A stretch of DNA of 64,000 nucleotides from Suillus spraguei. Taxonomy: Eukaryota; Basidiomycota; Agaricomycetes; Boletales; Suillaceae. The stretch is taken from positions 62,001 through 126,000 of the forward strand of contig JABCPU010000011.1 of the NCBI GenBank assembly GCA_016800925.1. Reading direction: 5' to 3'. The notes under the pieces were generated by a model. That model had not been told where the DNA came from, ran no database searches, and worked only from the letters and a program-made list of their open reading frames with translations. Every line of letters begins with the position of its first letter. Position 1 is the stretch's first letter. The position numbers and the translations under genes are program-made. This document shows, piece after piece, positions 23,551 through 34,670 of the stretch.

Positions 23551-25195
23551 TCAATGGTCAATGTCATCTACTCGGTTTGCCAGCCACTGCGCAACAAGGC
23601 TCTCTAAGCCACCTTGGACACGTAGGAAGTCAAGCACGCTATGACCGATAATACTGCTACACTGTTCTGCTCTCCCAAAACCTGACAAACAGTTCTTTCT
23701 ATATTCATCTTCTGAGATATTGATAATAGAGGAGACTGGTGGAATGGACGGTGTCTCGTTTGTGACTCCGGAGTAACTCCATAGGAGTACAGGCAATGCG
23801 ATGAGAGTTGGCAAATCAGCAGTAATCTTCTCAATCTCCTCCGAGATTGCTTCACGTGACTTGCCGACCTTGAACAGAGGGTTGCTTATGTTTTCAAGTA
23901 GTGTGGCCAGAGCCGTTAAGTCAGAAAGCGCTTCATCGACAGCTTCGCGAGCCACACGTGTCGCATCACACTCTGCAGAAGGACGTGGAAGGAGAACCAT
24001 GAGCTCGTGGAGCGCACGTGCGTCAGCAGCCGCTGACGGAGTAACCGATATGGTGGGAGGAGACGATGGCCGTGAAGGAGGCAGTTTAAGAGCAAACCGT
24101 GTAGGGGGCGGAGTTGTCGGTGAAATATTACCAGAAGTGACATGCTGCCTCTTGGTTGAGGGTGTGAGCTGTGGCGAACCCAGTGGTGATGTCGGTGGTG
24201 AAGGCTTCACACGGGGTCGATTAGCGAAAGCCACGAGCGCTTTCCAACTGATCGAAATCAAGAAAGTTGCCAAAGTCGTCTGAGAAGGACGGGTTGTCGT
24301 GTACCGTGCCAACGCACGGGCGTACACAGGCATGAGTGCCTGTAATGATACGACGGATGGGTGAAGAGCTTTGGCGCCTGCCTTAGGCACAGTAACAGCA
24401 ACAGGATTCTCCAGAGACTCCAGGAGAGGGACCAGTTCAGACTGGATGCCCGCGATGAGCGGGTTCACAACACGTCCTATAAGGGAAACAAGGCCTTCGC
24501 GAATTGCTTTCAATCCATCTCCTCTGGCATCATTGTCTAAGCCCAAACTCATTTCATCGAAGCTTTCGAGAAGCTCCCCTGCAAAACCAGCTACTGCAAG
24601 TGCATGAAGCTGAGTTGCATTGGGATTGGGGGCTTGCACAGTGGGAGCAGGCGAAGAAAGGAAAGCTGGGGAGGAAAGCAAGGGAAGAAGGAGTCCCGAG
24701 AGGTTACCGAGTAAGACAGACAATGGCCTGTGAAGTGAACGAAGGATAGCCTTGTGCAAATGGGGATTGTTTTGACATGCCTTGAGCTCACTGGTTACAG
24801 CGGTTTAGCCAAGAATGATACCATGGATGGGGAGAAAATACGCACGAGGCAATTAGAAGTCCGAGAGCTCGCCCACGACCAGCAGGAATTGGACGCCTGC
24901 CTCCAACCAACTCGCCAACAGGTACTGGACCAGTGGGCTGCATCATTGCCTTTGAGACCGCCTCACTAAGCTTCAGACTAAGGGCCTGTAGGTAAGAGCC
25001 ATCTTGCACAAGCAAAGTTGGAGGAGGGGAGGAGACAGAAATGGAAGGAGATGATCGTTTGAAGCTACTGAACGAAAGCTTGAGAGGTCGAGATGTCCTC
25101 TCCAGAGCCATGGCGGGCTCGGGAGGGGAAGGGGGATTTGGTGATGTAGGGCGACTACTGGTGCGAAAATGAATTGGGGACTTGAATGAGATCAT
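23551..25195 (-). CDS. Unrecognised fungal protein, alpha-helical with Ser/Pro-rich linkers
   Basis: Two exons (24846-25195 and 23551-24790) sum to 1590 nt, giving 529 aa. The intron is 55 nt. The N-terminus is Ser/Pro-rich (SRPTSPNPPSPPEPAMALER). Long helical blocks follow (HKAILRSLHRPLSVLLGNLS, SFDEMSLGLDNDARGDGLKA, KAIREGLVSLIGRVVNPLIA). A Pro/Ser/Thr linker sits at about residues 300-360, and then a second helical region ends LESLVAQWLANRVDDIDH. There is no signal peptide or transmembrane helix. I do not recognise the family. Confidence 0.7.
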
Positions 25196-26558
25196 GGTCG
25201 GTAATATAACGGTGGGGTATCTAAAGAATAAAATGTATCTTGAAGTGTTCTCTCGTGTCTGACTTTTGTTTATGTGCAGAGTGTTGCGGTTCCGGAGCAG
25301 GCGCCTGGTTCCCAGAATCACAATAAATTTATCCCATCAGCTGACAGGAATGAAGAGAGAGATAAGCCAAAGATATCGGGTAGCCCTAAGCTTAAGGAGG
25401 ACGGTCTGTGTCGACAAAGGAAACTGCAAGAGGTTCAAAGAGGATGGTGTGAGTCAGGCGTGGGGTGCTGCGAGTCATGGACATTAGACGGTCAGTAAAC
25501 AACATGCGAGAACGTGGAAGACGTACTCTAATGGTGGATACAAAACCATAGATTTGGTACGAAAAGCAATTCCAAGTGATTCTTGGTCTACGGCTGTAGG
25601 AAAGATTTCCTGGTCAAATTTCTTCGGAGGGGGGCCGGGTTATATTATGGAACCATAAAGTTTTCCCACGGGTCCATGCCGTACCGGAAGGATATCCGGT
25701 AAAACTTCCGAAGAAGTAGACGTGCGAGTCGGTGTCGGCTAAGGTCTATTCCCATTGCCACTGTTGGATTCAAATGGTGCCATATTCCTTGAAGACTATT
25801 TTGAGGTAATTCTGCCGGTAGAACTGGCAGAACCACGTGTTATTTTCATGGTGCCAGAGTACTAACTACTTACGTGGATGAAAGACCGATCCATGACCGT
25901 AATTTCATCCTGTAGGCAAATTCTGTGCCCGTTGTTTTTGCCACATTACAAATATCTTCGAGTCGAGCAAACTCAGCATCGATATGATCAAGCGAGATTG
26001 ATTTGGGACCTTCGAGATTGGTCACCAGAGACTGCTCAAAGTGGGTCGGTTCCAAGCTCCATATCAATTTCCGGTAAGTTCGGTTGTGTGCGTGGCGGCG
26101 TTGTGTTGGTTTTCCGTCAGCAACATTCTTAAGGTGGACGGTATTTGTTGAACTTGGCAGACGTAGCATCCCCTTTTTCGAAGTAGTTTTCAGGGTGTTC
26201 AGAGGCTGTCCCCCAGACTTAGTAGTCATTGTAGAGTGTTTTAGAGGGCTTTAACTTACGCTATCATACACTGAAATGATACATCCTCCCGCGGTTCTGC
26301 AGGTTCGAGAGTTCTGCCACCGACACACCCGGGAGGTTCTGTCATCTGCGTGGCAGTCTGTCATGCCACGTGGCAGAATGGCAGACTTCTACCCACAACA
26401 TTACTGAAAGCCTAAAGGGCTTCATTGAATCACTTGATAATAATCTAGACTTAAATTCACGACCTCATAAGTTTACTTCTCACCGATGACATCTCAGCAA
26501 ACAGATATATCTGATAAGCCAATAGCAATCTGATCGCCCTGCATGACAGGGCAAGATC
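25196..26558. other. Intergenic with an unassigned open frame and repeat-like inverted motifs
   Basis: An open frame on the minus strand at 25870-26229 (119 aa, start MTTKSGGQPLNTLKTTSKK) has no recognised relative. It could be a small gene or a remnant. Around 26308-26390 the motif TTCTGCCAC recurs in both orientations (GTGGCAGAA), giving a possible hairpin. Nothing here is firm. Confidence 0.35.
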
Positions 26559-29500
26559 TTATATGTCCTCCAAGAGTCTCTTGATAGTAGTTCGTAGCTC
26601 AAGGTCATAGCACCGAAGACGCCATAGGCAGCTTTCTTCTTCACTCTCCCGGAGGCGAAGGGCGGCGGCGCCCTGTTTCGGCCCCGCTAGGGGTGAGACA
26701 GCAACCAAGACTTTGAGTTCCCCTGTCGAACGGGTCGTAGGTCTCAGCATGGTGTTATCATATGGATCGGTTGAGAATAGACATACCCTCAAATGGTGGC
26801 TGATCAACCGCGATGACTCTCATGGAATGTTGTAAACTCTGTAAAAGTCTCACTACGTTGTCCATCGGCGACTCGCACCAGCCTCGGAGATTGGAGTTTT
26901 CCATGGCGTCCCAGATTTCTTCAAAGTCTGGCTCGGGAGTCGGAAATGACATAGGGACTTTGCTGACGGCAGAATCAAGGGATATAAGATCAACACGAGA
27001 TGCCTGATTACATCAGTCGCTATGACGAGTGCGTTCAAATTTCTCAGGAGACGTACTAAATCCTCGTTCGGTGGTGCGTTCGAATTCCGAACGTGGTCAA
27101 GCTGATTGTCGTCGGACGTAAGATTATGCATGTACTCAGGAAATTCTCACCTCGGGCAGGCCTTGCAGTGGACCCTGCGCGACAGCAATAGTTAACTCTC
27201 CTGGGGTGATAGTCCTTGCAACTTCGGATGACATCGACACCCCACAGTCACTCGCGCGTGAGGAACTTCGTGTCCTGTTTCCCTGTCTTGAGGGGGTGCC
27301 TTCATTTCTATGTGGGCTTAACAGATGCCTTAGACTAGGCACAGCCTGGGGAGTGCCATATGCTTCGTAACGTAACTTTCTGGGAGATAAACTAACTCGT
27401 GGAGGCGAGGCCGGCGAGAGTCCGTATATTGCTAATGGGGACTTTAAATTAACAGGCGCCGGGGCGCCCGGATTTGATTCATAAGTTGTTAGAGCAGCTA
27501 AAAAATCTGGAAGCTAATCTGGGGTTGGTTTTCGGTAGAGGGACGGAATGACGGCTGCCTTACCGAAGACGATGATGCTTGTGCAATGATACCAGTGAGA
27601 ACATTCCTTTGACCACAATATGCCAAGAATAGGCTACACCGCTGATGGACGTCATTTCGAAATTTCTTCCAGACGGCGACGGGACTCACATTCCGAATAC
27701 GCTTTCCGGAGAACTGGGATATTTCGGTAACAAGCCCGAGATCGCGTGAGGAATCTGGTCACATTCTGCAGACATCCGAAGCATAGATAGCAGACATGCG
27801 TCTTGAACAGTAACTGCTACTTCCTCAGCTTCCATTCCATTAGCTCCATGTATAACTTGTACGCACCACCATATGAGACAAGTCTGCTAGCCATTCCCTG
27901 GAGCAGTGCTTGGGGTGATGTTGCTATTTTTCCGCAGTATTCACAAACCAAAGCGGAGATAACCACCATTAGAGTCGGTCCAACCCGAGCATCTGACTCT
28001 GTGACAGAAACCGCCAATGCGGTAACGCACGATATACGAGATGTAATATCAACTGAGGCAGTCAATATAAAACTAGCAACGAGATGATCGTACGTACATT
28101 CCTGGATGTGGGTGAGGATCATGTCAACGCCGACTTCGAGGACAGACATATCCTCCGTACAACCTTGAGTGTCGCCCTCGGCGACGGTGAAGAGGTCTTT
28201 AAGGTAGCTAGCATACTGTTCCCCGTCATTCCCATACTGAAGCTCGCCAACATCAAGCAGACGAGAAACATATTCGCCCTTATCAGATAGGGTTAACCCA
28301 ATAGGAAAGTTATCTAACAACTGCACGTTATACGCCTTGACGAGGGAAGAATCGACCGCTTGTAGGACCCTCAGGGTCTGACAGTGTGCTATATCAGTAC
28401 CGCAACGCCACTGGACACAAGCTGCTGGTGCTCACAATCTTTCGGACAAGCCTGTCATGTGAATCAAGAAGTTTCATCACCTCTTGAACTTCCCACTCGT
28501 CTAAGACTGCTGTTGTTCCTGGTAGGGTCCCCGCCCAAAGAGTCGGGCTTAGGCAATCTAAACACGAAACAAACAGGTACCGATCATTAACATCCCTTGA
28601 CGTCAATAAGTACCGAATGCAAGCCACTGGCGACAGAGACTGTTGCATTTGGCATTCTTGGATAGCCTCTGCTGATACTGACGATAAGACAAGAAAAGCC
28701 TCCCGCAGCAGCACTATTGGGTAGATTCAGCAAAAGTCCTGCAGCGCAACTACTCAAGTCACCTTGCACTGGGGGACCAGATGTGCGCTTGATGATGTCA
28801 AGCGCGATACCAACGTTTGGAATTGATAGCCTGGTCACCCGTCAGATGTCAAATTGAAGTTGAGCGGGTGACGCCTACTTGGCCTTCCGAAGGGCTCGAA
28901 GAACCAATAAAGTGAGAGATTGAGACTGACGACCGGGTCCTTGCCATACAATTGGTAGGAGAGCATTGACTTCATCATTGATGGAATCAACTTGATTGAG
29001 CTAAATGCACGATGTCATCTCCATTTAGACCCCATAAAAATACACGCACTTTTATAGCTGCTGCCATAGCGCAAGAATCTATATAAGGCAGCGTCCGTTG
29101 GATGCGTAGGACTACTGCATCCTCTAGTGGTGTCAAGCGCGAAGGGTCATGTTGTAGCAGCGAGTGATATGCCAGATAAGCTCTACGACGAACTGATATC
29201 CTGATTGCAGAGTCAGTGTGCACCAGTGATTACAAATGTCTTGAACTGACGACTTGTGCATGAATAGGGCCTGCAAATGCGATTGTACTGCGGGTATCAC
29301 TTCATCGTTTGGCATTTGAATTAAGACGCTGAGAGCAAGGCAAATTCGCGCTGTGGACGAGCTTTCTAGATCCTTGAAAGAAGTCAGACTAATATTTGCG
29401 TGGTCATGAATGTATTGACCTTGCGAATGGTATTGACCAACATGAGCTGCAATTCATGATTTGGTGGCATAACTTCAGTGCAAAATAAAAAGCCTATTTG

Positions 29501-29900
29501 TTTGTTATTGAGGTAGATTCAGGGTCCACGAATGATAGAAACCATACCGAGTTGCTTGTCACGCAATGTCTGCCCCATCTCGGCCAGGTTGACAGCTTGT
29601 GGTAAAGCAAACGTGAGCTCGCCCGGATTAACGTGTGTCAAATTCATCGAACAGTAAAGAAGCATGACCAGCTTCTCCCTGCATTCTTTCTGCACGTCGC
29701 GTCCTCTCAACTGCATTTCAAAAATACTGCTGCTTACGCACGAGCGATATGCCTCCAACAGCGAAGCGACGTCTAATGCTATCAATTTCGCTCAGGTGAA
29801 TCTGGTCTGCTGCTTGCGGGGACTGCGCAGACTCCACTTTGCGCACCAAAGAGTAGTGGGCACGGCTTAGAGCGCCAGAGTTGGTGAATGTCACGTCCAT
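26559..29900 (-). CDS. Adaptin large-subunit-like protein (gamma/epsilon type, divergent)
   Basis: About 15 short exons encode roughly 800 aa. The N-terminus reads RAHYSLVRKVESAQSPQAAD, followed by an adaptin-like trunk: KECREKLVMLLYCSM, FALPQAVNLAEMGQTLRDKQ, then GFLFCTEVMPPNHELQLMLV, DLESSSTARICLALSVLIQM, RRRAYLAYHSLL, SPVACIRYLLTSRDVNDRYL, and VMKLLDSHDRLVRK. This order of helical repeats (move along the chain, sister-subunit contacts, then a YLLTSRDxNxxYLxL block) is that of gamma/epsilon adaptins in vesicle coats. A Ser/Arg-rich hinge (about 27140-27340) and a small C-terminal domain ending TIKRLLEDI follow. It is divergent from canonical AP-1 gamma, so AP-4 epsilon-like is possible. The first intron has a weak donor (GTTGGA). 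Confidence 0.6.
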
Positions 29901-30007
29901 CTGATAACCGAGTAAGATGGACACAGAGGTTAAGCATGCAGTCGGTGCTTGTGTGGCAGCAGTCGCGACATAGGGATGAGCACGTGAACGGGTAAACAGA
30001 AATCAAC
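29901..30007. promoter_or_regulatory. 107-bp bidirectional promoter between the adaptin-like gene and BUB2
   Basis: The two translation starts face away from each other with only 107 bp between them. Both promoters and 5' leaders must lie here or overlap the genes. Confidence 0.5.
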
Positions 30008-31251
30008 ATGGCCTCCTCCTCGCCACAATCATCGGCAGCGACTGCACATTCGTTCCAAAAGATCCTCAATCAGCCCAGGTCGTCAAAATCAAAACGCTCT
30101 AGTGATATCGATGAAGGAACAAAGAAATTGCGGCGGATGATCCTGGTCGAGGGTATACCTTCCGCGGTTGTATGTCTCCAAGATTCTCGAACTCGAGCTA
30201 TGTCAAGTAATCTCGTTATAGGACCCTACTCTTCGGCCTCGGATATGGAAAATTCTACTACGCGTTGATGACATTCCAGCATGTACCTTCTTAGAATACG
30301 TTGCTCGTGGCCCTTGTGAGGTTCGAGAGAAAATTAGGAATGATACATTCAGGTACGTCGCAGGCGCCCGATACCAATCGTTGTGCCAATGCTTCCCATA
30401 GGACTCTGGCAACGGATCGAGGTTTCAAGGAACGAGTACGAGAAGATATGCTCGTCCGTCTGTTGGATGCTTTTGTATGGCGCAGTCATGGTGAGTACTA
30501 CTGCCTCAACATGAGGCAACGGAAGGGTGATTAGCCCTCGTAGACCGACAAGAAACTCAGCAACTCGGCTTTACGTACGTCCAAGGGATGAATGTATTGG
30601 CTGCGCCGTTTCTGTACACTATGCCTTCAGAACTGGAAGCTTTCTTCTGCTTCGCCAAGTTCATTGAAGAGTGCTGCCCACTATATGTTCAACCCACGCT
30701 AGAAGGAGTGCACCGTGGTCTCAAGGTAGCAATTTTGCGGTTTCTTCGGCGTGTCACTAAATTCCTATAGCTACTTGACAGATGTTTGAAGATAGTAGAC
30801 CCCGAACTGTTTGCATATTTGCGAATGAAAAACCTTTCGGCTGAAATCTATGCATTTCCATGTATGTACTTCAGCCATAAGCATTTGATATATCGATGAT
30901 CATTTCGTCATAGCTGTTCTGACACTCTGTGCATGCACGCCACCTCTTGACCAAGTACTCCAGCTATGGGATTTCCTCCTTGCATTTGGCGTACATCTCA
31001 ATGTCCTATGTGTGATTGCCCAGCTGCTTCTCATGCGAGATGAAGTAATGGTATCATCAAGGTTATATCAATAGTTTTATAGTTGCGCACTCCACGCTTA
31101 TCTTGATTCTAGCCCCATGCGCTTACTGCGAACATTCCCGCCCCTCGACGCAGTTCCAGTCATAGGTATTGCAGTAACTCTCGTGCGTGATCTCCCTGCA
31201 GATCTTTACGACGAACTTGTTCGACACCCATACGAAATCACCCACGTGTAG
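30008..31251 (+). CDS. BUB2: Bub2/Cdc16 TBC-domain GTPase-activating protein
   Basis: Seven exons (30008-30169, 30222-30352, 30402-30490, 30553-30725, 30771-30861, 30914-31061, 31113-31251) sum to 933 nt, giving 310 aa, as in yeast Bub2. TBC motifs: LRPRIWKILLRVDDIPAC (IWK with the catalytic Arg region), then FTYVQGMNVLAAPFLYTMP (the YxQ motif, Gln finger), then FIEECCPLYVQPTLEGVHRG and LQLWDFLLAFGVHLN. Bub2 acts with Bfa1/Byr4 as the GAP for Tem1/Spg1 at spindle pole bodies and restrains mitotic exit. The gene is complete. Confidence 0.94.
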
Positions 31252-31748
31252 CCTAGACCTTCCTGCACACCGCCGCGCTCGAAGGTTTCCTCATTTGTAC
31301 TAACCTTGTAGCATATCATTTTATAACATCCATGTTGTATGTAAGTCCCCTGTCATTCCTTAGCCAACCTCAAATTATACTCTTTGAGATCCATGAATGT
31401 GTGCCACATATCGATTACTCACCCGCTACATGCTAATAACATAAGCCATGTGCCTCTATGATACCGAGATCATGCCTTCCCCCAGGCTGTTCCTTATAGG
31501 TCGGATGATTGGATACTGTAATGCCAGAGTAATTTTCATGTATTGCTGATGTACGTCGATTTCCCTAGTTCACACATTTTCTCCCGAATACTGTGGAACC
31601 GGCTCTAGCTATGCAAGGAATGGCTTCAGAGAACATACCCTCAGCTGTTTGATAAGTACCTACTCGGATGGTAAGCGGTGTATTTCAGTACTGGTGTTCT
31701 GCTACTTGTAATGATCTTCAAGAGGCAAAGATCGCTGTTATAAGGTTA
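31252..31748. other. Intergenic between convergent BUB2 and allantoicase
   Basis: About 500 bp of 3' flanks. No gene was recognised. Confidence 0.4.
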
Positions 31749-33282
31749 TCAATACAACTCATTTATGTAGTTGCCTATAATCTCCCAACCCTCCTCGACA
31801 ATAATCGGAGTGGCCTGGTGTTCTCCATCTGCCTGCGTTGTTATTTCCGTCACATCTGCCTCATACTTCGTCGCCATTGTGCCTATGATCCTGATCCGCT
31901 TGATGCCGCCGTCAGGGTAAATCGATACCTTGACATGCGTGTATTGCTCGCATGGGTTGCTCAACCGAAAGAAATGCATGCGATGGGGGCCCAATTTAGC
32001 GGGCGATAAGATCATATTCCAGTCGTTGCTATTTGGATCTGGCGCGATGTCTTGACTGTATATGCCCCGAATATCACAACTCTCTGGAAAGTTGCCTTTG
32101 AAATGGATGGTATCGATGACTGCCGTTGACAAGTATCCTGGCGCACCCCTGAAAAAGTGGATGTCATTTAATTATCAGTTTACAAGCGAATAAAGACATA
32201 CAGTTTGATAGTGACCCAGTCTTGGTGATCCTTTGTATAGCTCCTTTTGGTTTCCCATCCATCCCCCATATCTTTTCCTGTCGTATATAAGAAAGCCATA
32301 ACTTGTTCGAAATTCCAGTGTCAACTGACCTCGCCCCGGAAGAAGAAGATTTGAGCTTGACCCAAAATGGTCGTCCGACGCAGCGACGACCTTACCGCCC
32401 GCAAAGATATGAGCAAGGTCAAAGGGTTCTATAGGATTTGCAGGAAACGCGGGCGCGACATGTCCATAAACGCGGAAGCGTGCCTGCAAAGTATGAAGCA
32501 TTTAAAGCAAACCAGCACACACGCACTTACGATCCCCCCATCTGGATAAATTTTGAGTCTGACATAAGTAGCCTGTCCTGTCGCAGGTATCTTGTAAAGA
32601 TGTCGGCGTGATGGCCCCAGGCGTACTTTAGGAAGAATGCCTTTCCACTGGGATGTCAATCAGCTTCGTCACTGATAAAGGCATGAATATCACACGTACC
32701 ATCGTTCCTTCGTTTGGAAATTCGTGTGCAACGTCAACAGAAGCCTCTGGTGCCTCATTGCCTATGTGGCGATGCGTCAATATCTGGTCCTATGCCAACT
32801 CATATCGAGCGATAACCCGGGCATACCATTGAAGTGAGTTGTATCGATGTCAAAACCAGTGATTATCCCTGTCGTTCCCAGTTTGATGGTACACCTATAC
32901 ATAATGTCCTCTTGCAAGATGCGGTGAGCACACAAAAAGTACCCACCAGTCATACGTTGGGTTGTGTCGCCGCGTTTCCCATCCACTATATAGCTCCCCA
33001 TTCGGTCCATACTGCTTAGCGAGGCTTACGGGCGGCTGTAAACTTTTGTATTGAATCAACTTGGGGCGGAGTAATGAGCTTAGGACTGACCTCGACTAGC
33101 AGGAGTTGGTATGCTTCAGCAAAGAACTCATCAGAGACATGCACTACCTGTCCTCCTATAGATACACTTGATAATTCTGTCGCCAGCTCAGTTGAATAAG
33201 GGACTATGATCTTTGACAGCTGACCTGTTGTCGACCCAAACTCCTTGGAGAAATCCTCCAGTGGAACCACCTCGTACGCCAT
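31749..33282 (-). CDS. Allantoicase (allantoate amidinohydrolase)
   Basis: Starts MAYEVVPLEDFSKEFGSTTG and is spliced over about seven exons. Two jelly-roll repeats typical of allantoicase are evident. Repeat 1 has GGQVVHVSDEFFAEA, GWETRRHNPTYDW, CTIKLGTTG, FDIDTTHFNGNEAPE, and KVRLGPSRRHLYKI. Repeat 2 has GGKVVAASDDHFGSSSNLL, GDGWETKRSYTKDHQDW, VTIKLGAPGYLS, DTIHFKGNFPESC, and KLGPHRMHFF. It has YPDGGI ends in both repeats. The enzyme converts allantoate to ureidoglycolate and urea in purine breakdown. A C-terminal tail of about 40 aa (ATKYEADVTEI and onward) extends past the usual end. It lies next to a bZIP gene and a nucleoside hydrolase on the same strand. Confidence 0.93.
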
Positions 33283-33467
33283 CGTACATTGCATTGTCAT
33301 GATAAGCCCACACATCCGACCATGAGATACGATTATAATTAGAACAACCGCCGGACTGCATGTAGAAACATAGGGTTGTTGATAATGTAACTTGCAGTGA
33401 TGGTTTCAATGCGGCAGCGACGTAGGATAGCTACATCATACGAAATCCTGGCTGCTGTTCCAAGGAT

Positions 33468-34294
33468 TTAACGTTCAGCATTATTTCGAAGGTCACTTTG
33501 ACTAGAACGAAGTTTCGACGTATGTGTGAAATGATACATGCCAGGAACCTTGTCTCCTGCCCCCCCTTCATCCCCATCCCCATCCTCCCCATCTTCCTCT
33601 TCTAATAATTGAGTGCAATCAATATACCCCCCGCAGCACTCCTCAGAATCAAGGCTTAGCGATGGGCTCGTTGCTCGGGCTTGCGAACTGGCCGACGAGG
33701 ATGCGGGAGTTTGATTTATCCTTGGTCCACCAATAGGAGACGGTATCCGATCTTGAGGTGCCGGGCGGGCTCGGGATTCTTGAAGAGCAAGAACATGTGA
33801 GAGTAAAATTGTAGTCGGTCGTGAGGATGCTTGGCGAGGGGAGGAATCGGAGGATGACATGGAGGGGCGAAGGCCGCTAGGACCTGCGGGCGGCGATGAT
33901 ATTGGTGGTTGCCGATGATGGAAGAAACTATCATAGAGAGGGACTGGCGCACGAGGTGCGGTAATCTGTTGGAAGCGCGCGATCGACGCAGAGGCGTTTA
34001 CTAGGTCACGCAGTAGCTCGGATGATACTTGTGTCTAGATGAAGAGTCTACAATGGGTTACCTGTTTCAACCAAAAATTGAAATGCAACATACAATTTCT
34101 TGTGGCGAGCCAAAGGGCATGGCAGCACGAGCTAGTTCTAGCTCTCGTCGTAATTGCACATTCTCTTCTTCAGCCTTTAGACACCGTCGCTCGAGTTCGG
34201 TGAGGTATCGAGCCTTGCGCGCCCGGTAATCGCGCTGCTGAGTAAGTTGTCGCGTAGGGGGAGCAGTCAAATCTCTCTTGCGTCCTCTAACCAT
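33468..34294 (-). CDS. bZIP transcription factor with atypical basic region
   Basis: Two exons are joined across a 59-nt intron (GTATGT to CATCTAG), so the reading passes from FGSPQEI into TQVSSELLRDLV. The basic region RQLTQQRDYRARKARYL runs into a leucine-zipper-like heptad, LERRCLKAEEENVQLRRELE. At the place of the near-invariant bZIP Asn (N-x7-R) there is Gln, so the DNA contact may differ. The rest is Ser/Pro-rich with an acidic stretch (LLEEEDGEDGDGDEG) and ends SDLRNNAER. It probably binds DNA as a dimer. Its place between allantoicase and a nucleoside hydrolase makes a nitrogen-related role possible, but that is only inference. Confidence 0.82.
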
Positions 34295-34670
34295 GATGAA
34301 TACGTCAAGGGCGGGAATATTAATACCTGAGATATGGTGGTGTAAACTAGACTACACGCTGAGTTTGCGTTGACAGTTGAACTGCACTAAATTACTTGCC
34401 AATTTGGTTCATAACCTAATAGCACTACGCTCAGCGGGCTATTGAAGCCTTTCAGAAGACTGCTAGTTCGCGCTTTATATAGAAAGTTCACACTGGCACA
34501 GATCAAAGAAACCGTCATAGATGACGTTGTTCAATGCACTAACTAAATCGCTTTGTATCGACGAATCGAATCGCAGCGGGTGATAAATTGTCTAATCAGA
34601 CACACATAGTCACAATCATCATCCAGAGTTTCCGGTTGTACAAAGTTCAATCTACATATGAACATGATAA
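34295..34670. other. Intergenic between bZIP and nucleoside hydrolase genes
   Basis: The bZIP promoter region and the 3' flank of the nucleoside hydrolase lie here. No motif is claimed. Confidence 0.35.

Noticed and set aside
26305..26395. Hairpin of TTCTGCCAC and GTGGCAGAA motifs as a transposon end
   Set aside because: The motifs are short and no second boundary or target duplication was found.
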